In this document: positions 52,827 to 61,812 of the stretch, piece after piece
Numbering within the stretch: the first letter of the stretch is position 1
Layout: every line of letters starts with the position of its first letter
Origin: Sandaracinaceae bacterium
Lineage (GTDB): Bacteria > Myxococcota_A > Polyangia > Polyangiales > Houyiibacteriaceae
Direction of reading: 5' to 3'
DNA: 64,000 bases
Assembly (NCBI GenBank): GCA_016706685.1
Contig: JADJJE010000003.1
Span: forward strand, 186,001 to 250,000
The notes under the pieces: model-generated
The model's database searches: none
Seen by the model: only the letters and a program-made list of their open reading frames with translations
What the model was told of the DNA's origin: nothing
Made by a program: the position numbers and the translations under genes

Positions 52827-53831
52827 TCAGCGCAGCAGGCGGTGGTCCTCCAGCAGCGCGGGCCAGCGGATGTCCGCGCGCTCACCGCTCGGCAGCGTCA
52901 GCGCGCCTTCGAGCTGGCCTGCGGTCCACGTGCTCTGGTGGTGGATGCGCCCGCCCATGCGGCGCTCGTCCGCGCTGTGCACCGCACGCGCTGTGAACGA
53001 GAGCGCGAGGCCATCGCCCAGCACGCGCCCGTCGTCCAGCAGCTGGAGGCTCCCGAGCCCATGTGGCTGGCCGTCCACGAAGAGCGTGGCCTCTTGCTGT
53101 TCGCCATGGAGCTCACCGCGCGTGCACGCGAGCGCGGCCGGTCGCCCGCCCACCAGGCCCTGGGCGCTCAGCACCCGCCCACGCGTGAGCTTGGGCAAGA
53201 ACGCGTTGTAGTAGGTGACCTCGGCAAACGTGTCGCCCAGCGGGAGGGCACGCCCCGCGATGGACACACTCCCCGCCACCTTCAGGAACGGCGCCCGCTG
53301 CGTGAGCGCGGGCCGATGAGCGAGCGGTGGCCGCGCCGCCCCGATGACGATGGACGGCGTGGGCGCCCCTGCGCTGTCGAGCGTCAGCTCCCCTTGGAAG
53401 TCACCCCAGCGCAGCCCCAGGGTCCATGCGCTCGCGCCCTTCTCGCGCGTGAGGTGCACGTCCGCTTCACCCGCGCGCAGGAACGCCTTGGTGCCTTCGC
53501 CCGCGTCGGGACCCACCACCAGCTTGCGCAGCGGGGCCGCCTGCTGGGAGAGCGCCAGCACCGCGCCCGTCTCACGGTTCAGCAGCAGCGCGCGGCCGGT
53601 GCCCAGCGTGCCGTTGTCCTGGATGCGCACCAGCAGCGTCTCGGCGCCCGCGTGCAGCACCACCTGGAACCAGCGCTTGCGCACGATGGCGCGGCGCACC
53701 TGCCCGTGTGGCCAGCCCTTGTAGTAGCCCCAGCGCACCTCGTGGATCTGCCCGGCGTAGGCGCCCACGCGGCCGCGGTAGGAGTCGGGGTCGTAGGCCT
53801 TGTCGGGCGCGGGGGGGAGTGGCTGTGGCAC
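52827..53831 (-). CDS. DUF2804-like protein
   Basis: 334 residues from GTG 53831 (GTG 53846 possible). The sequence has RRAIVRKRWFQVVLHAGAE, then a long beta-rich body, with GGRIHHQSTWTAGQLEG near the end. I find it like DUF2804-type proteins (lipid-binding-like beta barrels), but this is by pattern only. No signal peptide. It converges with the argD-like gene. Confidence 0.55.
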   Translation of the reverse strand: MPQPLPPAPDKAYDPDSYRGRVGAYAGQIHEVRWGYYKGWPHGQVRRAIVRKRWFQVVLHAGAETLLVRIQDNGTLGTGRALLLNRETGAVLALSQQAAPLRKLVVGPDAGEGTKAFLRAGEADVHLTREKGASAWTLGLRWGDFQGELTLDSAGAPTPSIVIGAARPPLAHRPALTQRAPFLKVAGSVSIAGRALPLGDTFAEVTYYNAFLPKLTRGRVLSAQGLVGGRPAALACTRGELHGEQQEATLFVDGQPHGLGSLQLLDDGRVLGDGLALSFTARAVHSADERRMGGRIHHQSTWTAGQLEGALTLPSGERADIRWPALLEDHRLLR

Positions 53832-53868
53832 GCGCCTTGGTAACACCGCGAGCGCGCAGCGAGAAGCC

Positions 53869-54855
53869 TCACTCGCCGATGGGCAGCAGGTTCCGCAGGT
53901 GCACGTCGTTCTGCAGCGGGTAGTCGATGTCGAAGCGCTGGCCGTCCACGTCGGTGGGGTAGTAGCCCGACGCCGCCATGCCGTTGACGATGGTGGCCTC
54001 CTCGTAGTGCACGATGACCTCGATGGGCTCGCTGCGGTCGGGGTGGTCCAGCGTGTAGATCAGCATCTCGCTGGTGGTGCCCGACCCGCTGAGCGCCACG
54101 TTGGTGTGCTGGTTCCCGTCCATCTGGATGTCGCTCATGTCGCGCAGGGCCGTGTACGTGAGGTCCACCAGGATGCGCAGGCGCTGTGGCGTGATCGCCA
54201 CGCGGTAGGTACCCGAGGAGATGCCCACGAAGGTGGTGGGCGCCGTGTAGCGCGTCATGCCCGTGGCGCCGAAGCCCTCCACGCGCACCTGCGTCATGTA
54301 GAACTGGATGTTCACCAGCCGGAAGATGTCCTCGGCGCCTGCCTGCGTGGTGGTCTCGAGCCGCCGGATGACCTCGGGCAGCGGGGTGAGGCGCCGCTCC
54401 TCCCCGTCCAGCGCTAGGAGCAGCTGCTCGCCGTCCAGCGCGAACGCGAGGGCGTGCTCGATGGGCGGCTCATGGTCCTCGCGCCGCACGCCACGACGCT
54501 GCAGCGGGCTCAGCTCGGGCTGAAAGGGAAAGTCATAGGAGGCGCTGAGGCTCGCGGCGCCGGCGCCCAGCGCATCCACCTCGTACGTCCCGGTCTGCAT
54601 CTCGATGGTGCTGTCCTCGCTCACCAACGACCGCACGAAGCAGCCGCCCGAGGCCCCCTCGCCCGCCCGGCGAGTGCCCAGGACGAAGATCTCCGTGGCC
54701 CCCTCGACGGATCGCACCCAGGTGCTGGTCGCCGTACCGCAGGTGCTCAGCGTGTCGTTGAGCCTGCCCAGGTCGTGGACGCCCAACTTGTCGCACGCCA
54801 TGAGCGCGAGCCCGAGCGTGACCGCCAGGACCCGCGATGCACCGCGCCTACGCAA
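53869..54855 (-). CDS. Lipoprotein of unknown function
   Basis: 328 residues from TTG 54855, the only plausible start that keeps the signal peptide with lipobox LMAC (Asp at +2). The mature protein is beta-rich with no known motif. The start overlaps the stop of the upstream Old Yellow Enzyme gene by eight bases, so it may be part of that transcript. Function unknown; the TTG start is inferred from the signal peptide. Confidence 0.65.
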   Translation of the reverse strand: MRRRGASRVLAVTLGLALMACDKLGVHDLGRLNDTLSTCGTATSTWVRSVEGATEIFVLGTRRAGEGASGGCFVRSLVSEDSTIEMQTGTYEVDALGAGAASLSASYDFPFQPELSPLQRRGVRREDHEPPIEHALAFALDGEQLLLALDGEERRLTPLPEVIRRLETTTQAGAEDIFRLVNIQFYMTQVRVEGFGATGMTRYTAPTTFVGISSGTYRVAITPQRLRILVDLTYTALRDMSDIQMDGNQHTNVALSGSGTTSEMLIYTLDHPDRSEPIEVIVHYEEATIVNGMAASGYYPTDVDGQRFDIDYPLQNDVHLRNLLPIGE

Positions 54856-56053
54856 AGTTGTCCGGCCTCTCCACGCAGCGGATGCCGTTCGGGTCTTCGA
54901 TCAAGACCGCGCACTCGTTGCAGTGGCTACACCCGTTCACGTACCCCACGTTGCCCGCCGCGTTCTTCGGAAGGTCCGGGTCGTACAGCAGCGCGCGCCC
55001 CAGCTGGATGAAGTCGAAGCCCTCGCGCATGAGCGTCTCGAAGCTCTCGCCCGTGGCCGCGCCGCCCACGTAGCAGACGCCGCAGCTCACCCGCTCGCGG
55101 ATGCGCCGCGAGTGCTCGAGGAAGAACAGCTCCTCGTACGGGTAGTCCTTGAAGAGCATGCTGCCGGCCAGCTTGACCCCCAGCTTCATGAACGGGCTCT
55201 TCTGCTGCCGCATGATGCCGTCGCGGATGTTCTTGCCGCGGAAGAGCAGCATGGGGTTGAAGCTGCTGGTGCCCCCGCTGCAGATGATGACGTCGATGCC
55301 ACCGCGCTCGAGCAGGGTCGCGATGGTGAGCGAGTCCTCGTAGGTCACGCCGCCGGGCACGCCGTCGGTCATGCTGATCTTGCCGAACAGCGGGAGGTCC
55401 TCGCCCACGGCCGCACGCACCGCCGCCAGCACCTCGAGCGGGAAGCGCATGCGGTTCTCGAGCGAGCCGCCGTAGCTGTCCGTGCGCTTGTTGGTCTTCG
55501 GGCTGATGAACTGGCTGATGCCGTAGCCGTGACCGAAGTGGATCTCGATGGCGTCGAAGCCCACCGACTTCATGAAGCGCGCGGCCTCCGCGAACACCTG
55601 CACGCGCTCGCGGATCTGCGTGGTGCTCATGGCCGTGGACACCGCGCGGTTGACCGTGAGGCCAATGGGGCTGAACGAGCGCGAGGGGCCGAGCGGGCGC
55701 TGCCCCGCGAACAGCGGATTCTTGGTGAACGTGCCGGCGTGGCCGAGCTGGCCCATGACCGCGGCGCCCGTGGCCTTCACCTCGCGGATCAAGCGCTCGA
55801 GCGGCGCACGCACGCCCTCGTGCATGTACATCATGTTGTCGTCGATGCGCCCGTCCGACTCCGCCGCGCAGTAGCCGATGTTGGTGAGCGCGACGCCGCC
55901 CTCGCCCATGCGCCGATGCAGCCGCGTGAGGGACTCCCCCGGGATGCCGTGCGGCGTCATGCCCTCGAAGGTGGCGGCCTTCACGAAGCGGTTGCGCAGC
56001 GTGAGACCGCGCACGGTGGTCTCTTGGAAACACTTGTCGTAGGCGGCATTCAT
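54848..56053 (-). CDS. NADH:flavin oxidoreductase (Old Yellow Enzyme family) with C-terminal Cys cluster
   Basis: 401 residues. TIM-barrel motifs: NRFVKAATFEGM, GQLGHAGTF, FDAIEIHFGHGYGISQFISP and RTDSYGGSLENR with the usual His/Arg. The C-terminus carries CSHCNEC then CVERP (Cx2Cx2C...C, about residue 375-395), similar to the iron-sulphur motif of dienoyl-CoA reductases, but the second FAD/NAD domain of those is absent. It reduces an enone or enoyl substrate. ATG 56053 lies 12 bp from a perfect palindrome shared with the divergent TetR gene. Confidence 0.87.
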   Translation of the reverse strand: MNAAYDKCFQETTVRGLTLRNRFVKAATFEGMTPHGIPGESLTRLHRRMGEGGVALTNIGYCAAESDGRIDDNMMYMHEGVRAPLERLIREVKATGAAVMGQLGHAGTFTKNPLFAGQRPLGPSRSFSPIGLTVNRAVSTAMSTTQIRERVQVFAEAARFMKSVGFDAIEIHFGHGYGISQFISPKTNKRTDSYGGSLENRMRFPLEVLAAVRAAVGEDLPLFGKISMTDGVPGGVTYEDSLTIATLLERGGIDVIICSGGTSSFNPMLLFRGKNIRDGIMRQQKSPFMKLGVKLAGSMLFKDYPYEELFFLEHSRRIRERVSCGVCYVGGAATGESFETLMREGFDFIQLGRALLYDPDLPKNAAGNVGYVNGCSHCNECAVLIEDPNGIRCVERPDNFA

Positions 56054-56065
56054 GAGGTGACAAAG

Positions 56066-56086
56066 ATATGTAACCAGGTTACATAT
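56066..56086. promoter_or_regulatory. Perfect palindrome, likely TetR operator
   Basis: ATATGTAACC (56066-56075) and GGTTACATAT (56077-56086) are perfect 10-bp arms around a single central A. It lies 12 bp from the ATG of the oxidoreductase (minus) and 9 bp from the ATG of the TetR gene (plus). A dimer bound here would cover both start regions. Confidence 0.8.
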
Positions 56087-56095
56087 GTCAACACC

Positions 56096-56686
56096 ATGTC
56101 GACCGCCCGCAAGACCCAGGCCGAGAGGCGCGCCCAGACGCAGGCCGCGGTGCTGCGCAGCGCCACGCGGCTGTTCGGCGCGCACGGCTACGCCGCCACC
56201 AGCCTCGAGCAGATCGCGGCGGACGCGGGCACCACCATCCGGCCCGTCTATCATTACTTCGGCAACAAGCAGGCGCTGTTCGAGGCGGTGGCCGACACGC
56301 TCGAGGCGCAGCTGCTCGCGGTGCTGGTGGACCCGGCGTTCGCGAGCGGGCGCGCGGGCTTGCTGGACCGCTTTCGCGCGTGCCTCGGGCTCCTGGCGCA
56401 GCGTGACTTCCAGCGGGTAGTGCTCCTGGACGCTCCCGCCGTGCTGGGCAAGAGCCGCTGGGCCGAGTCGCCGGTGGCGCGCGCCGCGAGCGAGGTGCTG
56501 GCCACGCTGCCGCTCGGAGACGACCCCGTCCGCGCGGAGCTGGTGCGCCGCATGGCCATCGGAGCGCTGACCGAGGCCGCCGTGGCGCTGGCCGAGAGCA
56601 CGAGCGATGCGGAGCTGCAGCAGCGCATCGACGCGCTGATGGGCCTGGCCGCGCTGTTCCTGCCGAGCCCCGTGCGCGCACGCTGA
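56096..56686 (+). CDS. TetR family transcriptional regulator
   Basis: 196 residues from ATG 56096. The helix-turn-helix is ATRLFGAHGYAATSLEQIA then AGTTIRPVYHYFGNKQALFE, a full TetR pattern. The ligand-binding half is of unknown type. The gene sits next to the palindrome and divergent from the Old Yellow Enzyme gene, so it very likely represses both itself and that enzyme and is relieved by a substrate of the enzyme or a related compound. Confidence 0.9.
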   Translation: MSTARKTQAERRAQTQAAVLRSATRLFGAHGYAATSLEQIAADAGTTIRPVYHYFGNKQALFEAVADTLEAQLLAVLVDPAFASGRAGLLDRFRACLGLLAQRDFQRVVLLDAPAVLGKSRWAESPVARAASEVLATLPLGDDPVRAELVRRMAIGALTEAAVALAESTSDAELQQRIDALMGLAALFLPSPVRAR

Positions 56687-56692
56687 GCGGAG

Positions 56693-57736
56693 CTACTTCG
56701 GCGGCAGCTCGGACGGCCGCCGCGTGCGCCGGTAGTCCGCAGGCGTGTGCCCCGTCCAGCGGCGGAACGCGCGGTGAAACGCGCTGGTCTCGGTGAAGCC
56801 CAGCTCGTCCGCAAGCTCCTTGATGGCGTGCGTCCCGCTGAGCAGCGCCGCGCACGCCCGTCGCTTCTGCTCTTCCTCGAAGAGCCGCTTCCACGAGGTG
56901 CCCGCGTCGCCCAGCCGCCGCTGCAGCGTCCGGCGGCTGGTGCCGAGCCGCGCCGCCACGCTGTCCATGTCCACCTCGCGCAGGTCGGCCGTGGTCTCGA
57001 GCGCCTCGCGCACGCTGAGCGTGAGGTCTGCTTCGCCGTCGATGGCCGCCAGCAGCTCGGTGGCGCGGCGCTCCAGCAGCTCGGCCAGGCGCGCGTCGGA
57101 GTGCATGAGCGGGAACTCCAGCAGCTCGGCCGGGATGACGAACTCGTTGAACTCGGCCCCGAACTCGACCGGGCAGCCGAAGACCTGCTCGTACTCGGCC
57201 GCGTCGTCCGGGCGCGCGTAGGTCAGCCGCGCCACGCTGGGCTCGAGGTCGCTGCGCAGCAGCAGGTGCTGCACCGTGCGCAGCGTGAAGGCCAGCGCCA
57301 GGTCCACCACGAAGCGCTCGGCGAGGGTGTCGGCCGCGTGGATGTAGCGGTAGTGCGCCCCCCCATCGATGACCGCCAGGCTGTGGTTCGCGCCGTCGTA
57401 GACCAGCCGTTCGAAGCGCTCGATCAGCGTGTGGGCCTCACGCAGGGTGCCTGAGGCTTGCAGCAGCGCGCCCACCACGTGCATGGCGTGCGCCGACAGG
57501 TTGGCGCCCGCTTGGAGCCCGAGGCTGGGCGTGTCCACGCGCTCGATGGCCAGCTCGATCATGCGCGCCGCCGCTTCGAAGGGCACCCGCCCCGTCGGGT
57601 CCTCGAGCGCAGCCGGGCTGAGCCCTGAAGCGAGCAGCAGCGCCTCGCGGTCGAGATCGTAGCGGCCGGCGCGGCTCAGCACCGCCCGGATGATCGTGAT
57701 CGAGACCCGCACGCGCGCCACGCTACCACTTCGCAC
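56693..57736 (-). CDS. AraC family transcriptional regulator
   Basis: 347 residues from GTG 57736 (GTG 57721 possible). The N-terminal part matches the Arabinose_bd-type ligand domain of AraC regulators of the OruR/ArgR/VirS style. The two helix-turn-helices at the end read DSVAARLGTSRRTLQRRL and KELADELGFTETSAFHRAFR, then WTGHTPADYR. Divergent from the AtuA-type gene at 57773 with only 36 bp between, so it most likely controls it. Confidence 0.88.
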   Translation of the reverse strand: MRSGSVARVRVSITIIRAVLSRAGRYDLDREALLLASGLSPAALEDPTGRVPFEAAARMIELAIERVDTPSLGLQAGANLSAHAMHVVGALLQASGTLREAHTLIERFERLVYDGANHSLAVIDGGAHYRYIHAADTLAERFVVDLALAFTLRTVQHLLLRSDLEPSVARLTYARPDDAAEYEQVFGCPVEFGAEFNEFVIPAELLEFPLMHSDARLAELLERRATELLAAIDGEADLTLSVREALETTADLREVDMDSVAARLGTSRRTLQRRLGDAGTSWKRLFEEEQKRRACAALLSGTHAIKELADELGFTETSAFHRAFRRWTGHTPADYRRTRRPSELPPK

Positions 57737-57772
57737 CCTGTGGGGTGCCGGGAAGTGCTCTACTCACAGCCC

Positions 57773-59581
57773 ATGGCGACACATGAGAAGGCCTCCGTCC
57801 GCATCGGCTGCGCCGCCGGCTTCTGGGGTGATAGCAACGCTGCCGCGGGGCAGCTCGTGCGCTCCGGCAAGCTCGACTACCTGGTGTTGGACTACCTGGC
57901 CGAGGTCACCATGTCGCTGCTCGCGGCGGCGCGACGCAAGGACCCCACGGCGGGCTACGCCACCGACTTCGTGAGCGAGGTGATGGCACCGCTGGCGCAC
58001 GCGCTGGTGGAGCGCGACGTGAAGGTGATCGCCAACGCGGGCGGCGTGAACCCCGAGGCGTGTCGCACAGCGCTGCAAGCGGCGCTCTCGGCGGTGGGTG
58101 TCACGCGCAAGATCGCGGTGGTGCTGGGCGACGATCTCCAGCCGCGCGCCCCCGAGCTGCGGCCACACGTGCTCGGCTTCGACGACGAACCGGCGCTCCC
58201 GCTCGAGACGGTGAGCATGAACGCCTACCTGGGCGCGAAGCCCATCGCCGACGCCCTCGCGCGTGGCGCCGACGTAGTGATCACTGGGCGCGTAGTGGAC
58301 TCCGCCATGGTGCTGGGACCGTTGCTGCACGAGTTCGGCTGGACGCTGACCGACTACGACCAGCTCGCGCAAGGCTCCCTCGCGGGGCACATCATCGAGT
58401 GCGGCCCCCAGTGCACCGGCGGCAACTTCACCGACTGGCACACGGTCCCGCGGGCCGACGACATCGGCTACCCCATCGTGGCGTGCGCGGCGGACGGAAG
58501 CTTCGTGGTGGAGAAGCCACCTGGCACCGGCGGACTCGTCACGCGCTTCACGGTGGGCGAGCAGGTGCTGTACGAGATTGGCGACCCACGCGCCTACCTG
58601 CTGCCGGATGTGACCTGCGACCTGACCGGGGTGGTGCTCGAGGACCTCGGCGGCGACCGCGTGCGGGTGAGCGGCGCGCGCGGGCACGCTCCGAGTGAGC
58701 ACTACAAGGTGTCGGCCACCTTCGTGGACGGCCAGCGCACCACGGCCACGCTCATGGTGGGCGGCCTCGACGCGCGCGCGAAGGGCGCGCACCTGGCGGA
58801 GTCCATCCTGGCTCGCGTGCGACGCCTGCTGACGGAGCAGGGGCTCGCCGACCTTCGCGAGGCGCGCGTGGAGCTGCTGGGCACCGAGGCCACCTATGGC
58901 GCGAACGCGCAGGCCCTCGCCACGCGCGAGGTGCTGGTGCGCATCGCGTGCGTGCACGACGACCCGCGCGCGCTCCGCCTCTTCGGGAAGGAGATCGCTC
59001 AGGCGGCGACCAGCAACGTGCCGGGCATCTTCGGCTTCGCGGGGGGCAGACCGAAGGCGACCCCGCGCATCCGCCTCGCGTCGTGCTTGGTGCGGAAGTC
59101 GCTCGTGCCCGTGAGCGTGGACCTCGACGGCGTGGTGAGCGTGTGTGACCTGCCCTCCAGCGCGGGGACGGTGCGCGCCCTGCCCACGGAGCGCGAGCAG
59201 GAGTCGCTCTCCGGGAGCGTGCCCGTGCCGCTCGTGAAGCTGGCGGTCGCCCGCAGCGGCGACAAGGGTGATCACTCGAACATCGGAGTCATGGCGCGCG
59301 CGCCCGAGTACCTGCCGTTCCTGCGCGCTGCCCTCAGCGAGGCCGCCGTGGCCCAGCACTTCCGCCACGTGCTCCACCCCGAGCGGGGCAGCGTCACGCG
59401 CTGGGAGCTGCCGGGCTTCCACGCGCTGAACTTCCTGTTGAAGCACGCGCTCGGCGGGGGCGGCGTGGCCAGCCTGCGCATGGACTCGCAAGGCAAGGCG
59501 CACGCCCAGCAGCTGCTCGACTTCCCCGTGCTCGTCCCTGCCACCCTGGCGGCGGCGCTGACGGGAGCTGACGCTCAGTAG
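57773..59581 (+). CDS. AtuA-family protein (DUF1446, acyclic terpene utilisation type)
   Basis: 602 residues from ATG 57773. The N-terminal DUF1446 region has RIGCAAGFWGDSNAAAGQLV and VIANAGGVNPEAC, and GADVVITGRVVDSA and CGPQCTGGNFTDW further on. The last 110 residues are the AtuA-like ferredoxin-fold domain with ARSGDKGDHSNIGVMARAPE. In Pseudomonas AtuA is part of citronellol/geraniol breakdown, but no biochemical function is assigned to the family with certainty. No other atu gene is adjacent. The last seven bases overlap the convergent lipase gene. Confidence 0.85.
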   Translation: MATHEKASVRIGCAAGFWGDSNAAAGQLVRSGKLDYLVLDYLAEVTMSLLAAARRKDPTAGYATDFVSEVMAPLAHALVERDVKVIANAGGVNPEACRTALQAALSAVGVTRKIAVVLGDDLQPRAPELRPHVLGFDDEPALPLETVSMNAYLGAKPIADALARGADVVITGRVVDSAMVLGPLLHEFGWTLTDYDQLAQGSLAGHIIECGPQCTGGNFTDWHTVPRADDIGYPIVACAADGSFVVEKPPGTGGLVTRFTVGEQVLYEIGDPRAYLLPDVTCDLTGVVLEDLGGDRVRVSGARGHAPSEHYKVSATFVDGQRTTATLMVGGLDARAKGAHLAESILARVRRLLTEQGLADLREARVELLGTEATYGANAQALATREVLVRIACVHDDPRALRLFGKEIAQAATSNVPGIFGFAGGRPKATPRIRLASCLVRKSLVPVSVDLDGVVSVCDLPSSAGTVRALPTEREQESLSGSVPVPLVKLAVARSGDKGDHSNIGVMARAPEYLPFLRAALSEAAVAQHFRHVLHPERGSVTRWELPGFHALNFLLKHALGGGGVASLRMDSQGKAHAQQLLDFPVLVPATLAAALTGADAQ

Positions 59582-60612
59582 CCCTCGGCGCGGATGTGGT
59601 CGGCCAGGCCCACGAAGAACTCCTGATAGTCGAAGTCGTTCTTGCCCCAGATCACGTGCGTGCCGGGGCCATCGCCGAAGAGCTGGCCCACTTCGTCCAG
59701 GTGGTCGGCCGGGATGCAGCCCAGGAACGCGCCGTGCTTCTGTGCGTGGGTCGGCACCACGCCATCGTGAACCATCACGCCGAAGGGCGAGACCAGCGGC
59801 TCGGCGATGGCGAGCTCCACCAGCGGGTCACGTTCACCGTCCCAGCGCGAGATGAACTCCGGCGCGCCGCCGGGCACCTGGCAGACGGACACGCCGGCGC
59901 CAGCCCCGGATGACCGCCCCGCGATGGAGAAGTAGTCGACGCCCGGCGCATCGGGATAGGCCGCCTCGAAGGAGGCCACGCCCTCGGGCGTGAACATGTG
60001 GAGCGCCTCGAAGAAGTCGGTCTCGTCCGTGTACTCGTCGAACAGCACGGGCCCCAGCAGGGCCTCGAGCACGTCCACGAACGGCTGGCCCACCGGGTTC
60101 TCCAGCAGGTCCACGAAGATCTGCCCGAGCGGGCTGCCGCCGTGTGGCGTGCCCAAGGTGAACACCGCCGCCACGAGCTCCGGGTGGTCGTGCGCCACGA
60201 CCCGCGCGTCGAGACCGCCCTGCGAGTGACCCACGATCACCACCTGCTCGTGACCGGTGGCCGCCAGGATCTCCTCGATCTGCTCCGCCAGCTGCGCGCC
60301 ACGCACAGTGGAGTTGTTGAGCGGGTCCACGCTGGTCACGAACACCTGCGTGTGCCCGGCGGCCGCGAGCGCCGCGGGGATCTCGAACCAGTAGTCCACC
60401 ACGTCCGCGTAGCGCTCGGTGCCGAACATCCCGTGGGCCAGCACGATGGGATGCGGGGGCCCGGGCACGGCGGGAACGCCGCTGTCAGCGCCACCGGTCC
60501 AGTCGGGGTCCGCCTGGACGGTGCATTCGCCGAAGCCGTCACAGGCGGAGAGCGCCAGCAGCGCCAGGAGTGCCGCGAAGGGGAGAATGAGAGAGGATTG
60601 CTTCGGAGCCAT
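59575..60612 (-). CDS. Triacylglycerol lipase-like lipoprotein (alpha/beta hydrolase)
   Basis: 345 residues. Lipobox LSAC with Asp at +2. The oxyanion segment LAHGMFG, the nucleophile elbow VIVGHSQGG (Ser at about residue 130), then LGTPHGGSPLG, an Asp in WDGERDPL and a His in HDGVVP or HLDEVG make a full triad of family I lipase type. It would act on lipid esters outside the cytoplasm. It stands alone, 112 bp from the VWA gene. Confidence 0.85.
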   Translation of the reverse strand: MAPKQSSLILPFAALLALLALSACDGFGECTVQADPDWTGGADSGVPAVPGPPHPIVLAHGMFGTERYADVVDYWFEIPAALAAAGHTQVFVTSVDPLNNSTVRGAQLAEQIEEILAATGHEQVVIVGHSQGGLDARVVAHDHPELVAAVFTLGTPHGGSPLGQIFVDLLENPVGQPFVDVLEALLGPVLFDEYTDETDFFEALHMFTPEGVASFEAAYPDAPGVDYFSIAGRSSGAGAGVSVCQVPGGAPEFISRWDGERDPLVELAIAEPLVSPFGVMVHDGVVPTHAQKHGAFLGCIPADHLDEVGQLFGDGPGTHVIWGKNDFDYQEFFVGLADHIRAEGY

Positions 60613-60724
60613 GGTGATGTTGCCTTCCCGCGCCGCCTCGGCACGTGGGCATACACCACCACTCCTATCGCTCGAACACAGTGACCGATGACGCCATAGG
60701 TCTAACCGCCGGCGCCACGGCCGC

Positions 60725-61795
60725 TCACTCGGCGCGCACCTCGAGGCGGATGGCGCCGCCGCGCCGGGCCGTGCGGGGGCGCGGCTGATCCGAAGCCGCC
60801 TCGAACGCCGGCGGGCGATTCGGATCGCAGTCCGGGCCGAAGCCCGTAGCGTCGAAGCTGTAGGTGGCGTCGCCGCTCAGCTCGCCCTGGTTGGCCTCGA
60901 CGCGCACCTCGTGGGTGCCGGCGCGCGCCGGGCTGCAGTAGCTCAGCAGGTAGAAGCGACGCGTCTGGCCGACGATGCGCTCACCGATGGTGGTGAAGGC
61001 CTGCGTCAGCGAGGCGGTGTCTTCGATGAGCACGTAGCCGGAGATGCCGATGTCTCCCAGCACCTCGGGGGCGATCTCGCTGCCCACGCCGATGGCGAAG
61101 ACGTCGAAGTCGCCGTCCTCGAGGGCGTCCACGGCGTCGTCCTGCGACACGCGCGCCGCGCGGTCGGTGCCGTCGGTGAAGACCACGATGGTGCCGAAGC
61201 GCAGCGGCGCCTCGCTGGTGGCCATGGCGGCGGTCAGGGTGGCGGCGGCCTGCACGAGCGCGCCGTTCAGGTTCGTGGACGGGTCACGCGTCTGGAAGCT
61301 GCCGAGACGAGCCACGCCCTGCGCCGGGGTGTCGCGGTTGCGGCGGAAGGGCTGCATCTCGAAGATCTCCTCCGAGCCATCGAAGGCGTAGACGCCCACC
61401 TGCTGCTGGGCCTCGACAGCCGCCGTGAACTCGGTGGCCGCGGCGGTGATGGCCGGCACCCAGTCGCTCTCGGTGACGCTGCCGCTCATGTCCACCAGCA
61501 GGAGCGTGAAGTGCTCGGCGGCGACCTCTTGGTTGATGATGGTCTGCTGGCTCTCGCTGGGCGAGACGCGCTGGTCGTCCTCGTAGATGACGAAGCTCTC
61601 GGCCGCCAAGCCGCCCACGGGCTCACCCTCGGCGTCGTCGACCGTGAAGAACATCGCCACGTTGCTGGGCTGGGCGTGGGTCCCGTCCACGAGGTTGACG
61701 TTCAGCCCGGAGCCGCAGCCGACGGACGCGGTGGCGAGGCCAACGAGCAGCGAGATCGAGAGAACGGGAGACGAAGTGCGGTGTTTCTGGGCCAT
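60725..61795 (-). CDS. Von Willebrand factor A domain lipoprotein
   Basis: 356 residues from ATG 61795 (ATG 61813 possible). Lipobox VGC. After about 50 residues comes a VWA fold with the MIDAS motif VDMSGSVTESD (DxSxS, about residue 100), then a Thr in DPSTNLNGAL and an Asp in VFTDGTDRA, so metal binding is likely intact. The C-terminal part is beta-rich. It is 17 bp downstream of the sensor kinase gene on the same strand and could be co-expressed with it. Confidence 0.83.
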   Translation of the reverse strand: MAQKHRTSSPVLSISLLVGLATASVGCGSGLNVNLVDGTHAQPSNVAMFFTVDDAEGEPVGGLAAESFVIYEDDQRVSPSESQQTIINQEVAAEHFTLLLVDMSGSVTESDWVPAITAAATEFTAAVEAQQQVGVYAFDGSEEIFEMQPFRRNRDTPAQGVARLGSFQTRDPSTNLNGALVQAAATLTAAMATSEAPLRFGTIVVFTDGTDRAARVSQDDAVDALEDGDFDVFAIGVGSEIAPEVLGDIGISGYVLIEDTASLTQAFTTIGERIVGQTRRFYLLSYCSPARAGTHEVRVEANQGELSGDATYSFDATGFGPDCDPNRPPAFEAASDQPRPRTARRGGAIRLEVRAE

Positions 61796-61812
61796 GGTGG
61801 CGGCAGCATACA

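Noticed and set aside
57764..59503. Long open frame on the minus strand opposite the AtuA-type gene
   Set aside because: It is antisense to a well-conserved gene, has the Arg/His/Val-rich composition of a reverse-complement artefact of high-GC coding DNA, and no domain.
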